Shown here: positions 1 through 8,198 of the stretch, in pieces | Layout: every line of letters starts with the position of its first letter | How positions within the stretch are numbered: position 1 is the stretch's first letter | DNA from: Parasphingopyxis marina | Lineage (GTDB): Bacteria > Pseudomonadota > Alphaproteobacteria > Sphingomonadales > Sphingomonadaceae | DNA length: 64,000 nt | NCBI RefSeq assembly: GCF_014237875.1 | Contig: NZ_JACJVJ010000002.1 | Span: 1,083,300 to 1,147,299 of the forward strand | Direction: 5' to 3' | Notes under the pieces: model-generated | What the model was told of the DNA's origin: nothing | The model's input: only the letters and a program-made list of their open reading frames with translations | The model's database searches: none | Program-made: the position numbers and the translations under genes

Positions 1-1
1 A

Positions 2-922
2 TACGAAGCGGCCGTGGCGGGCGGCATCCCGGTGATCAAGGGGCTCCGCGAAGGCGCGGCAGCGAACGAGATCACTTCGGTCTACGGCATCCTCAACGGC
101 ACCTGCAATTACATCCTCACCGAAATGGAGGCGAAGGGCAGCGATTTCGCCGACGTCCTCGCCGAGGCCCAGCGGCTCGGCTATGCCGAAGCCGATCCGA
201 CCTTCGACATCGACGGCATCGACGCGGCCCATAAGCTCGCGATCCTTGCCAGCCTCTCCTTCGGCACCGCGCTCGATTTCGATACCGTCGCGACCAGCGG
301 CATCCGCCGCGTGATCGCCGAGGATATCCTCGAAGCGCGCGCGCTGGGCTTCAAGGTCCGGCTCGTCGGCACCGCGGAAGCGGCCGGCGGCAAACTGTTC
401 CAGCGCGTCCATGCCTGCCTCGTCCCGCGCGATCATCCCCTCGCCCATGTCGCCGGCTCGCTCAACGCCATCGTCGCCCAGGGCAATTTCGTCGGGCGCT
501 TGTTCTTCGAGGGCGCGGGCGCGGGCGAAGGCCCGACCGCCAGCGCGGTCGTCGCCGATCTCATCGACATCGCCCGCGGCGAATATGGCCCGGCCTTTGC
601 GATGCCCCATGCCCGATTGACCCAGGCCGAAGCGATCGAGGCCGGGGACCGGCGCGGCCGGGCTTATCTGCGCTTCACCGTCCATGACCGGCCGGGCGTG
701 CTGGCCGAGATCACCGCGGCGATGCGCGACGCGAATGTCTCGATCGAAAGCATGATCCAGCGCGGCGGCGCCGAGCCCAGCGAAGACAGCGACGATGTCG
801 TCAGCCTGATTATCGTTACCCATGAAGGACCGGAACGCTGCGTCATCGATGCGCTCGAAAGGCTGAAGGGCGCGCAGAGCCTGGCCGGCGAACCGATGCT
901 GATGCATATTCTGGACCTCTAG
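2..922 (+). CDS. hom: Homoserine dehydrogenase, 5'-truncated by the window edge
   Basis: NAD(P)-dependent reduction of aspartate semialdehyde to homoserine, the branch point to threonine and methionine. The reading frame is already open at base 2 (YEAAVAGGIPVIK, the conserved stretch after the nucleotide-binding domain), so the N-terminal Rossmann part lies outside the window; 306 residues are visible. The catalytic domain carries the NGTCNYIL segment and the C-terminus is an ACT regulatory domain (around LRFTVHDRPGVLAEIT), as in feedback-inhibited bacterial enzymes. The methionine-cycle operon at 34-40 kb belongs to the same pathway but is not linked. A GTG at 14 is an internal valine, not a start. 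Confidence 0.96.
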   Translation, partial: YEAAVAGGIPVIKGLREGAAANEITSVYGILNGTCNYILTEMEAKGSDFADVLAEAQRLGYAEADPTFDIDGIDAAHKLAILASLSFGTALDFDTVATSGIRRVIAEDILEARALGFKVRLVGTAEAAGGKLFQRVHACLVPRDHPLAHVAGSLNAIVAQGNFVGRLFFEGAGAGEGPTASAVVADLIDIARGEYGPAFAMPHARLTQAEAIEAGDRRGRAYLRFTVHDRPGVLAEITAAMRDANVSIESMIQRGGAEPSEDSDDVVSLIIVTHEGPERCVIDALERLKGAQSLAGEPMLMHILDL

Positions 923-938
923 GCCCCATAGCCGGAAA

Positions 939-951
939 GCCCCTTCGGGGC
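939..951. terminator. Small GC hairpin between hom and the convergent Rieske gene
   Basis: GCCCC-TTC-GGGGC is a 5-bp stem in the 33-bp gap between two convergent genes, without a clear T run on either side. It may serve as a weak terminator for both. Confidence 0.4.
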
Positions 952-955
952 GGCA

Positions 956-2017
956 TCAGGCCGCCGCGAACGGCTCCTCCTCCTCGCCCTCCGCGTCCAT
1001 CATCGCCTGCAGCATGCGGCGGCCGAGCACCGCGTTGCGATCCGACTTGATCATCAGCTCGTCGGGCGCGCCGCCCATCAGCCCGATCATCTTCTCGATC
1101 TCGACCGAGGCGAAAATATCTTCGTCGATCACGTCCGCCAGCCGCGCGCGCCGGGCCTCCGCCTCGCTGCGGTCGAGCGAGGCGAGGCCGAAGAAATAAT
1201 AGCAGCTGGTCGGTGTGGCCGGCGTCACCGCATGAAAGACACGGCTGATCTGGATCGCCTCGCCCGGCCGGTCGGGATCGCTTGCGGAATAGAAATGATC
1301 CCCGATCCCGGCGTGGAAGCCCGGCAGGTAGAAATCCATGCCGACCACCTGGTCGACCCGGAAACCCTCGCCCATCCGTTCGCGCAGCGAGGGAATCGGC
1401 GGCGCATCCTTGATATAGCGGCGGCTGCGCAGGATGCCGGGCTCCTGGCTCGTTTCCTCCGGGACGGTCGCATTTTCCAGATTGCCGATGCTCGACGCGT
1501 GCAGAAAGGCAAGGTGGGAAAGGTCGAGCAGATTGTCGTTGAGCAGCTGGTAGCGGCAGGCAACCTCGTGCGTGAACATCGGCACGGCGTGCATCGTCGG
1601 ATCCGCATAGCCGATCGCCTCGAGATCGGGGAGCTTCGCGGGATCCGCATTTTCCGGGTCGCCGGGCCAGATCCACAGCCACATCCCATGTTCGACAAGC
1701 GGATAGGTGGGAATCTGGTAGCTGCCCGGCACCACCTTCTGCGAGGGAATATCGGTGCATTTGCCGTCGGGCCCGAACGCGATGCCATGATAGCCGCAGA
1801 CGATATCGTCGCCCTTCACGCAGCTTTTGCCGAGCGGGAAATTGCGGTGCGGACAGCGCCCGCCGACCGCAACCGCCGTGCCGTCCGCCTTGCGGTACAG
1901 CGCGACCGGCATGCCGAGAATCGTCCGCGCGATCGGTTCGCTGCCCAGATCGGCGCTGAAACCCGCGACATACCAGCCATTCCTGACCGCAAAGGATCCC
2001 TCGCTGAATGGATACAT
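956..2017 (-). CDS. Rieske-type aromatic ring-hydroxylating/O-demethylating oxygenase, oxygenase component
   Basis: Probable terminal oxygenase of a two-component Rieske non-heme iron system, 353 residues, VanA-like in size. The N-terminal Rieske [2Fe-2S] motif is complete: CPH at 55-57 and CGYH at 74-77, giving C55, H57, C74, H77. The C-terminal catalytic domain has the mononuclear-iron segment NDNLLDLSHLAFLH, with Asp and His ligands as expected. No ferredoxin reductase partner is visible nearby, so electrons must come from a protein encoded elsewhere. The start at 2017 has a strong purine-rich ribosome site (AGGGAGAAAGG). It is divergent from a TetR regulator with a palindromic operator between them, so it is probably substrate-inducible. 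The substrate is unknown; vanillate-like methoxy-aromatics are only a family-based guess. Confidence 0.88.
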   Translation of the reverse strand: MYPFSEGSFAVRNGWYVAGFSADLGSEPIARTILGMPVALYRKADGTAVAVGGRCPHRNFPLGKSCVKGDDIVCGYHGIAFGPDGKCTDIPSQKVVPGSYQIPTYPLVEHGMWLWIWPGDPENADPAKLPDLEAIGYADPTMHAVPMFTHEVACRYQLLNDNLLDLSHLAFLHASSIGNLENATVPEETSQEPGILRSRRYIKDAPPIPSLRERMGEGFRVDQVVGMDFYLPGFHAGIGDHFYSASDPDRPGEAIQISRVFHAVTPATPTSCYYFFGLASLDRSEAEARRARLADVIDEDIFASVEIEKMIGLMGGAPDELMIKSDRNAVLGRRMLQAMMDAEGEEEEPFAAA

Positions 2018-2030
2018 GGTCCTTTCTCCC

Positions 2031-2055
2031 TCTAACCGAACGATGTTCGTTTAGA
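2031..2055. promoter_or_regulatory. Palindromic operator between Rieske gene and TetR gene
   Basis: TCTAACCGAAC-GAT-GTTCGTTTAGA: the two 11-bp arms are reverse complements at 10 of 11 positions with a 3-bp centre. It lies 14 bp upstream of the oxygenase start and 41 bp upstream of the regulator start, the normal place for a TetR operator that controls both genes. Confidence 0.8.
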
Positions 2056-2095
2056 GCGGTGTTGGAATTCCCGGGCGCAGATGTCAAGGAACTGC

Positions 2096-2647
2096 ATGTC
2101 CTTCTCCAAGCTAGACCAGCCGCTGATCGTCGCCGAAGCGCTCGCCCTGCTGCAGGACGAGGGGCTGGCCAAGGTCGGAATCCGTCGCCTTGCCGCGCGG
2201 CTCGATGTCAGCGCCTCGTCGCTTTACTGGCATGTGCAGGACAAGACCGCCCTGCTCTCGCTGATGTCTTCGACCGTCTTCCGCTCCTGTCTCGATGCGG
2301 TTCCGCCGTGCGACGACTGGCGGGAATGGTTGCGCGGATTCGGGCTCGCGATCTGGGACGCGCAAAAGCGCGTGCGCGATGCCCATCTGCTTATCCGCGC
2401 GGTACCGACCTCCCCTCCCGGTTCATCCGTCATCCACGCGGAAATCGAAGGGAAGCTGGTCGACCTCGGCCTCGACCCCGTGGTGGCGGACCTGGCCCAG
2501 CGATCGGTCCAGTCGCTCGCCACCGGGTGGACGACCCTTTTGCGCAACCCCGATGCCGATATCGCCGAAGAACGCGCGCTATTCGAGCGGGCGCTCGACA
2601 CGCTGATCGGAGGCTGGACCGTGGAAATACAAGCAAAACCTGCGTAA
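2096..2647 (+). CDS. TetR-family transcriptional regulator
   Basis: DNA-binding repressor of 183 residues. The N-terminal helix-turn-helix is clear (GIRRLAARLDVSASSLYWHV, then QDKTALLSLM), very like the tetracycline-repressor subgroup; the C-terminal part is the ligand and dimer domain. I prefer the ATG at 2096 because AAGGA at 2086-2090 sits 5 bp in front of it; an in-frame ATG at 2081 would add five residues without a good ribosome site. It is divergent from the Rieske oxygenase, and the palindrome at 2031-2055 is the likely operator for both. The ligand is probably the oxygenase substrate or a relative (inference). Confidence 0.9.
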   Translation: MSFSKLDQPLIVAEALALLQDEGLAKVGIRRLAARLDVSASSLYWHVQDKTALLSLMSSTVFRSCLDAVPPCDDWREWLRGFGLAIWDAQKRVRDAHLLIRAVPTSPPGSSVIHAEIEGKLVDLGLDPVVADLAQRSVQSLATGWTTLLRNPDADIAEERALFERALDTLIGGWTVEIQAKPA

Positions 2648-2731
2648 ACCGGCGCCTGGGGCGCGTTCGCCGGAACGACGGTTTCCCTTTTGCGGGGCTC
2701 GGCAGCATCCGGCACATTCGCGGGAAAAACG

Positions 2732-2746
2732 GCCCCAAATTGGGGC
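2732..2746. repeat. 15-bp inverted repeat in the glpX leader region
   Basis: GCCCCAA-A-TTGGGGC is a perfect 7-bp inverted repeat preceded by AAAAAC. It lies between the TetR stop (2647) and the glpX start (2810). It may be a weak terminator or an operator; nothing else in this 162-bp gap is recognisable. Confidence 0.35.
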
Positions 2747-2809
2747 GCTGCGATTCTCGACATTGTCACAGCTCTCGCCTATCGCCGACCGCGTTCAGAC
2801 GAAGGAAAG

Positions 2810-3787
2810 ATGAAAATGCCAAAGCCAAGCGAACTTCTGGACCGGGTCCTGGTTCTCGAAATGGTTCGCGTCACGGAAGCCGCCGCCATCGCGGCCTCGA
2901 ACCTGATCGGCCGCGGTAACGAAAAGGCTGCCGACGCCGCCGCCGTCGAAGCGATGCGCACGGCATTCAACGAACTCGATTTCGACGGTACGGTCGTCAT
3001 CGGCGAGGGCGAGCGCGACGAAGCGCCGATGCTGTTTATCGGCGAAAAGGTCGGCCGGGCCTCCAAAGGCGCGCCCAAGGTCGATATCGCGCTCGATCCG
3101 CTGGAAGGCACGACAATCACCGCCAAGGCGGGCCCGAACGCGCTGGCCGTGCTGGCCATCGCCGAAGGCGGCTGCCTGCTCAACGCGCCCGACGTCTATA
3201 TGGACAAGCTCGCCATCGGCCCCGGCTATCCCAAGGACACGATCGACCTTTCGAAAAGCGCCACCGAGAATATCCATTCGCTTGCCGCTGCCAAGGGCGT
3301 GAAGCCGAACGAGATCATCGCCTGCGTACTCGATCGCCCCCGCCACGAAGCGATGATCGCCGAACTGCGCGAAATCGGCTGCGGGATCCAGCTGATCCCC
3401 GATGGCGACGTCGCCGGGGTGATCGCGACAACCGACGAGAATACGACGATCGACATCTATATGGGATCCGGCGGCGCGCCCGAGGGCGTGCTGGCTGCGG
3501 CGGCGCTGCGCTGCGTGGGCGGCCAGTTTCAGGGACGCCTCCTCTTCCGCAACGACGACGAGAAAGCGCGCGCGCGCAAATGGGGCATCGAGGATCTCGA
3601 CAAGATCTACACGCTGAAGGAACTCGCCAAGGGCGACGTGATCTTCGCCGCGACCGGCGTGACCGACGGCTCGATGCTCGACGGCGTCAAGCGCCTGCGC
3701 AAGGGCGTGATGACAACGCAAAGCGTGGTGATGCGGGCCAGCTCGGGCACGGTCCGCTGGGTCAGGGGAGAGCATCACAAGAATTAG
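2810..3787 (+). CDS. glpX: Class II fructose-1,6-bisphosphatase
   Basis: Hydrolyses fructose-1,6-bisphosphate to fructose-6-phosphate in gluconeogenesis. 325 residues, normal for GlpX. The metal-binding inositol-phosphatase-like core is visible: GEGERDEAPML, then DPLEGTTI, with LDGVKRLRKGVMTTQS near the C-terminus. The start at 2810 has GAAGGA 9 bp upstream; an ATG at 2816 is a possible alternative. In sphingomonads I expect hom, glpX and recJ to be close neighbours; here extra genes separate all three. The last ~130 bp of this gene recur in decayed form at 5703-5829. Confidence 0.96.
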   Translation: MKMPKPSELLDRVLVLEMVRVTEAAAIAASNLIGRGNEKAADAAAVEAMRTAFNELDFDGTVVIGEGERDEAPMLFIGEKVGRASKGAPKVDIALDPLEGTTITAKAGPNALAVLAIAEGGCLLNAPDVYMDKLAIGPGYPKDTIDLSKSATENIHSLAAAKGVKPNEIIACVLDRPRHEAMIAELREIGCGIQLIPDGDVAGVIATTDENTTIDIYMGSGGAPEGVLAAAALRCVGGQFQGRLLFRNDDEKARARKWGIEDLDKIYTLKELAKGDVIFAATGVTDGSMLDGVKRLRKGVMTTQSVVMRASSGTVRWVRGEHHKN

Positions 3788-3812
3788 CTTTCGAAACAGG
3801 GGCCCAACATAT

Positions 3813-3830
3813 CCGGCTGCCCACAGCCGG
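3813..3830 (+). terminator. Hairpin after glpX
   Basis: CCGGCTG-CCCA-CAGCCGG is a perfect 7-bp stem 26 bp after the glpX stop. No T run follows, so termination efficiency is uncertain. Confidence 0.45.
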
Positions 3831-3852
3831 TCCCACTTCGGGAGAAACAGAT

Positions 3853-5661
3853 ATGAAGAAGCCGGCCCCCACATCTTGCACGCGTATCGGGATACCCATT
3901 CTGCTGCTGGCATGCAGCCCCGGCGCGGCGGACGTCCCCCGCTATAACAGCGAACTGCCCGAAACCTCCTACAGTGAAGGCCCTGACGGCATCTAGATCA
4001 GCCGCCTCGACGGGCAGTGGGGGACCGATAGCCGCTCCTCGATCCTTTTCGCCGATGGAGGGGATGGCGAATTGCGGCCCCCATCTTTCGCCGATCCAGG
4101 CGCGGACGAAGGCGATTTCTACTACTCGCCGCTGCGGAACGCAGCCTGCTTTACCAGCGATCGCGGTAATCCCGGGGATATCGACATCTGGTGCGTACCT
4201 TGGGCGGGCAATGGCTGGGCCGAACCGGCCAGGCTTCCCGAGCCGGTCAACTCCGAAGCAACCGAATTCAGCCCCGTCCTGCGGCCGGACGGCACGCTCT
4301 ATTTTGCTACCGACCGGCCCGGGCTGGGCGGCGGCGACATCTACCGGGCCCGGCCGGATGGGGGCGACTGGCATGTCGAACGGCTGCCGGAAAGCATCAA
4401 TTCAGCACTTGGCGAATGGAATCTCGAAATCTCGCCCGACGGCGATACGATGATCTTCGAGGCATCGGAGCGGCCGACCAACCGGAGCATTTCCGGCGAT
4501 CTCTATCTCTCCCGTCGCGACGGCGATTCTTGGACCACCGCCATTCCTCTCTCCCGTCTCAACGGCCGGGGGAGCGACCTGATGCCGCGTTTTCAGAGAG
4601 ACGGTTCGCTGGCCTATGCAAAGAGCAGCGGCGGCGACGCCGATATCGTCAAGGCGATATCGGGAGACTGGGAAGCGGGCGATGCGCTGATCGCCACCAT
4701 GGCGCGCTCGTCCGGCCAACTGGTCCTGCTCGATCCCGAAACGCTTGCCGTACGGCAACGGCTTGCCGCCGGGAGCGGCCCGCACGACGTCGCCGTCAGC
4801 GAGGACGGACGCATCGCGCTGGTACCGTCCCATGGCGTCTTCCCCGCGCCGCATGACGAACCGATCGAGCCCTCGCAGATGCGTTGGGTGAACGCTGAAA
4901 GCGATGGGTTTCGCCTGTTCGACCTGGTGTCTGGCGAACAGCTTGCACACCTGCCGCTCGCCAATTGCGAACGCCCGCACGGTGCGGCCATGACAGCGCA
5001 GGGTGATCGCTTCTGGATTACCTGCGAGGCCGAGGGCCATGTCCGCGAATTCGACGGCGAGACGTTCGAGGAAACGCGCCGCTTCGAACTCGCCAATGGC
5101 GTTCACAAAGTGATGCTGTTGCCGGCGCGCGCGCTGCTCGTCGCCAGCAACCCCGAAGCCGGCGGCATTGACCTGATCGACATCGATACCGGTGTGGCAA
5201 GCCATATCCCGACCGGGAACGGCGCAGAGGGGCTAGCAGCGACGGCCAGCGAAGAACGGATCTTCGTGACCAACGGCTTCATGCGACAGGTTTGCGCGGT
5301 GGACGTGGCGGAGGGGAATGTGGCTGGCTGCTGGGACAGCGGCGGCATCTTCCCGGTCGGCCTCGCCCATGACGACCGCCGCGGGGTGATCTGGGTGATC
5401 AACAATGTGTCCGCGAACCTGCTGGCCCTCGATGACAGGACGGGAACGGTTCGCAGGGAGATCGCGCTGCCCGGGCGCCCACTGGGACTGGCTTTCGACA
5501 AGCGCAACGACCGGCTGATCGTGGGCTTGCCACGGCATAACCAGATTGTCGCCCTCAATGCGGAAACCGGCGATATTGTGGCGCGGAGCGAATCCGTGAT
5601 GGAGGTCGACGATATTGACCTTGTTCCGGCCGCCCATTTCGGCTTCGCCCCGGACACATGA
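3853..5661 (+). pseudogene. Lipoprotein with PD40 and YVTN-type beta-propeller repeats, interrupted by an in-frame amber codon
   Basis: The frame starts at the ATG at 3853 (GGGAGAAA upstream) with a lipoprotein signal, ILLLAC, where Cys21 would be lipidated. After GPDGI an in-frame TAG at 3994-3996 stops translation at 47 residues. The same frame continues open and coherent (ISRLDGQWGTDSRSS...) to the stop at 5661, about 600 codons in all. The N-terminal half has TolB/PD40-type blades (FSPVLRPDGTLYFATDRPG, LEISPDGDTMIFEASERP); the C-terminal half has YVTN/YncE-type blades (LLDPETLAVRQRLAAGSGPH, DVAVSEDGRIALVPSHG). No good start codon follows the TAG; the TTG at 4072 lies inside the first propeller and would lose the signal. 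The gene is either dead, read through, or carries a sequencing error. Function unknown; probably a periplasmic-face binding protein. Confidence 0.8.
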
Positions 5662-5702
5662 TCGCGGCGCCGGGGCGCCGATCGACGATTCGCGAGGCCA
5701 AG

Positions 5703-5829
5703 GTGCCCGGCGGACCGATGCTCGACGGCCTCATGTGGCTGCGCTACGGCGTGATGACGAGGCAAAGCCTGGCGATGCGCGTTCCTGCCGCACCATCCGC
5801 GGGTCGGGGGCGAACGCCACAGGGATTGG
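5703..5829 (+). pseudogene. Decayed duplicate of the glpX 3' end
   Basis: This stretch aligns with glpX 3659-3787. In the best part (5718-5779 against 3674-3735) I count 52 identical bases of 62, spelling MLDGLMWLRYGVMTRQSLAM against MLDGVKRLRKGVMTTQSVVM. Similarity continues through the glpX stop region with about two single-base deletions, and the glpX TAG corresponds to TGG here. Patchy similarity may extend back to about 5680. The fragment has no function of its own that I can see. It lies just after the interrupted propeller gene and just before the NTF2-like gene, so it marks a junction of an old duplication or insertion. Confidence 0.82.
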
Positions 5830-5839
5830 GGAGCGGGAT

Positions 5840-6283
5840 ATGGCAAGGTATTTTGCGATTTTGCTGATGATGCTCGTGATGCTCGCGCCGCCCGTTTCAG
5901 CCCAGCAGGAAGACGGCCCGGTCGAGGCGGCGGCCGCGGCCTTCGCCGAGATGCGCGCAGGCTGGAACCGCGGCGATATCGAGGCCGCGCTATCCGCCTA
6001 TCGGGATTCGTCCGACATGACCTGGGTAAACAGTTCCGGCGTTTCGCGCGGCTTCGACGATTTCGCCGCCGAAATGCGCACCGCCTATGCCGACGCGCCC
6101 GAAACCATGGGTAGCTACACCGCCGAAATCCTCGATGGACGCGCGCTGACCCAAGATAGCGTATTGATCGTCGCACGCTGGGATATCAGCCTCGGCGAGG
6201 AACGCCTTTATGGCGGCATCTCGACGATGCTCTGGCGGCGGATCGACGGCGAGTGGAAGATCGTGCTGGAGCATGCCAGCTAG
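5840..6283 (+). CDS. Secreted SnoaL/DUF4440-like (NTF2-fold) protein
   Basis: 147 residues with a clear signal peptide (MARYFAILLMMLVMLAPPVSA, cleavage after SA about residue 21) and then one NTF2-fold domain: AFAEMRAGWNRGDIEAALSAY is the first helix of the family and LWRRIDGEWKIVLEHAS the typical last strand. Family members are periplasmic or secreted, with mostly unknown ligands. No catalytic residue can be assigned. Start ATG at 5840 with GGGGAGCGGG upstream. It directly follows the glpX relic, so it may have been the original downstream neighbour of a glpX copy. Confidence 0.82.
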   Translation: MARYFAILLMMLVMLAPPVSAQQEDGPVEAAAAAFAEMRAGWNRGDIEAALSAYRDSSDMTWVNSSGVSRGFDDFAAEMRTAYADAPETMGSYTAEILDGRALTQDSVLIVARWDISLGEERLYGGISTMLWRRIDGEWKIVLEHAS

Positions 6284-6304
6284 AAACGGGCCAGCCAGGA
6301 AAGA

Positions 6305-6355
6305 GAAAGCCCCGGCGAAAGAGCGGGTCGCAAGTGCTCGGGCGCCGGGGCTTTC
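6305..6355. terminator. Bidirectional terminator with 13-bp stem
   Basis: GAAAGCCCCGGCG (6305-6317) pairs perfectly with CGCCGGGGCTTTC (6343-6355) between two convergent genes. The loop is 25 bases, longer than usual. Confidence 0.7.
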
Positions 6356-6375
6356 GTTCGTCTGCCGGGTCGGGC

Positions 6376-7476
6376 TCAGGGGCGGCAGACGAAGTAGAGG
6401 TTCATCTCGTCATGCGGCAGGCGCTGCACCGAGACGCTGCGGAAACCGGCATCCTTGAGCATCGCCTCGGCAAGCTGTTCGCCCCAGGCCGCGCCCAGGC
6501 CGACACCGCCCTGCGCCAGCGATACCGTCATGCAGTGCATGCACGAGATCGTGTAGACGAAGGTGCCCATCGGATGATCGATATTGGCCTCGACCGGGGT
6601 CTGGGCGTCGATATCCTGCATCAGATAGACGCCGTCGTCCTTGAGCAGCCGGCGAATATGGGCCAGCACGGTCGCCGGCTGCGCCTGGTCGTGCACCGCG
6701 TCGAAGGTGAAGATCGCGTCGAAAAGGCCCGATCCTTCGAGCAGGGTCGCGTCCTGCTTAACGAAATCGACATTGCTCAGCCCGCGTTCCTTCGCCTCGG
6801 CGATCGCGGTGACGACCGCTTCCTCGCACAGATCGAAACCGGTAAAGCGGCTGTTCGGATACAGCGCCCCCAGATAAATCAGGGCATGCCCCGAACCGCA
6901 GCCGATATCGGCCACGTCGATGCCCGCTTCCAGCTTCGCGATCAGCCCCGGCGCCATCGGAAGGATATGGTCTTCCAGCCCGGCGACGACCGTAACGTCG
7001 CTTTCCTCGGCCATGCATTCATGGAAGCGCTCATATTCCTCATAGGGCACGCCGCCGCCATTCTCGAAACAGTCGACGATCTTGCTCTCGACGCCGCCCA
7101 GGATCGAAATGAACTGGAAGGTGCCGGCCATATTGGCGATCTCTGCGCCCTCGCCCAGGAACGCGCCATGATCGGCAGGGAGCGTGAACTTGCCCGATGC
7201 CGGATCGAAGCTGACGATGCGGGCGGTCGTCATCGCGCCGAGCCATTCGCGCACATAGCGTTCGTGAAGCTTCGCCTTTTCGGCAAGCTCAGCGCTGGTG
7301 ACCGCACGGCCATCCTGCATCACGGTGAACAGGCCGGTGCGGTGGCCGATCGAGATCATCATCGATGCCGCGGCATCGTTCAGCATCCCGAGCAAGCGCT
7401 CCGAAAATTCCTGCTGCCGGGGGGAAAGCCCTTCGGCGGAAGGCGCCGGCGGCGCCAATGTCGTCGTATTGCACAT
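6376..7476 (-). CDS. Class I SAM-dependent methyltransferase with N-terminal winged-helix-like domain
   Basis: 366 residues. The N-terminus (residues 20-110) resembles the winged-helix/dimerisation region of small-molecule methyltransferases (SAELAEKAKLHERYVREWLG); the SAM-binding motif VADIGCGSG is at 188-196, followed by GFDLCEEAV (acidic ribose-binding loop) and FDAIFTFDAVHD. The architecture resembles mycobacterial Rv2258c-type methyltransferases; the substrate is unknown. It is a single gene, convergent with the NTF2-like gene. The region 155-205 bp upstream of its start carries the motif shared with the AraC-family gene at 18953, so the two are probably co-regulated. Confidence 0.85.
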   Translation of the reverse strand: MCNTTTLAPPAPSAEGLSPRQQEFSERLLGMLNDAAASMMISIGHRTGLFTVMQDGRAVTSAELAEKAKLHERYVREWLGAMTTARIVSFDPASGKFTLPADHGAFLGEGAEIANMAGTFQFISILGGVESKIVDCFENGGGVPYEEYERFHECMAEESDVTVVAGLEDHILPMAPGLIAKLEAGIDVADIGCGSGHALIYLGALYPNSRFTGFDLCEEAVVTAIAEAKERGLSNVDFVKQDATLLEGSGLFDAIFTFDAVHDQAQPATVLAHIRRLLKDDGVYLMQDIDAQTPVEANIDHPMGTFVYTISCMHCMTVSLAQGGVGLGAAWGEQLAEAMLKDAGFRSVSVQRLPHDEMNLYFVCRP

Positions 7477-7630
7477 GGTGTTCTCCTCGTCAGATCATCT
7501 GGAAAAAATTGTGCAGGAGCACGAGCTGCAGCCCCAGCATCGCGCAAAAGCTGATTGTCTCATGCCTTCTCATTTTCTCTCGCCTTCAAATTGCGGTTGG
7601 TGACGGGAAGCGCCTATGAACCGCTATCGT

Positions 7631-7681
7631 TGGAACGAGCGTTTGAATGCGCGTGGAAACGGCGTTTTTAAACGTGGAAAC
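7631..7681 (-). promoter_or_regulatory. Copy 1 of a 51-bp bipartite regulatory motif, upstream of the methyltransferase gene
   Basis: Read on the methyltransferase coding strand it has TTTCCACGTTT, a second TTTCCACG 21 bp later and TTCAAACGCT four bases after that, then GTTC. It matches the copy at 18805-18855 at 37 of 51 positions by my count, with identical spacing. Direct repeats two helical turns apart fit an AraC-family dimer site. The rest of the 228-bp gap (7477-7704) shows nothing else I can name. Confidence 0.7.
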
Positions 7682-7704
7682 GGGATCGCGCCGGGAAAGC
7701 GCCC

Positions 7705-8196
7705 CTAGAAGATGCCGAGATCGAGGCCCGCGGCGAGCGCCGCGCCGGTTTCGCGGCAGCGATCGAGATCGGCTTCAGAAATCGCCTTTTCCGCCAGAAT
7801 CTCTTCGGGCGTTTGCGCATGGGTGCAGATAATGATCGTGTCGGCCGCCTTTTTCAGCCGCCAGCCGGTGGCGATGCGTTCGAGCTGACGCATCGCGTTT
7901 TCTCCGTCCGACCCCGCGCAGATCATCGCCGCATAGGGCCGGCCCTCGATTTTGCCGAGCACCGGATAATAGCAGCGATCGAAAAAGGCCTTCATCACCC
8001 CGGCGATCGCGGCGAGATTTTCCGGGCAGGCGAAGAGATAGCCGTCGGCAGCGAGCATGTCCTCGGGCCCGGCCTCGGGCGCTTCCCTGACGATCACCTC
8101 GGCTCCGTCTGCCTCCCGCGCGGCCTCGGCGGCGGCCTGCGCCATCTGGCGGGTTCCTCCCGTCATCGAATGATAGACGATGAGGAGCCGCGCCAT
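7705..8196 (-). CDS. Flavodoxin-family / NADPH-dependent FMN reductase-like protein
   Basis: 163 residues, one flavodoxin-like fold. The phosphate-binding loop is at the N-terminus (VYHSMTGGTRQMAQAAAEA), and a second FMN-contact region follows (GYLFACPENLAAIAGVMKAFFDR). Family members bind FMN and act in electron transfer or quinone reduction in the cytoplasm. It starts 3 bp after the stop of the ABC permease, so it is very probably co-transcribed with the exporter; why a flavoprotein rides with an exporter is unclear. Confidence 0.82.
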   Translation of the reverse strand: MARLLIVYHSMTGGTRQMAQAAAEAAREADGAEVIVREAPEAGPEDMLAADGYLFACPENLAAIAGVMKAFFDRCYYPVLGKIEGRPYAAMICAGSDGENAMRQLERIATGWRLKKAADTIIICTHAQTPEEILAEKAISEADLDRCRETGAALAAGLDLGIF

Positions 8197-8198
8197 AT

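Noticed and set aside
2795..3913. Long minus-strand open frame opposite glpX
   Set aside because: Composition is that of a shadow frame; glpX is a clear family member on the plus strand.
3788..5839. Integrative element with its own integrase
   Set aside because: No recombinase, transposase or inverted terminal repeats are visible; only the glpX tail duplication marks the region.
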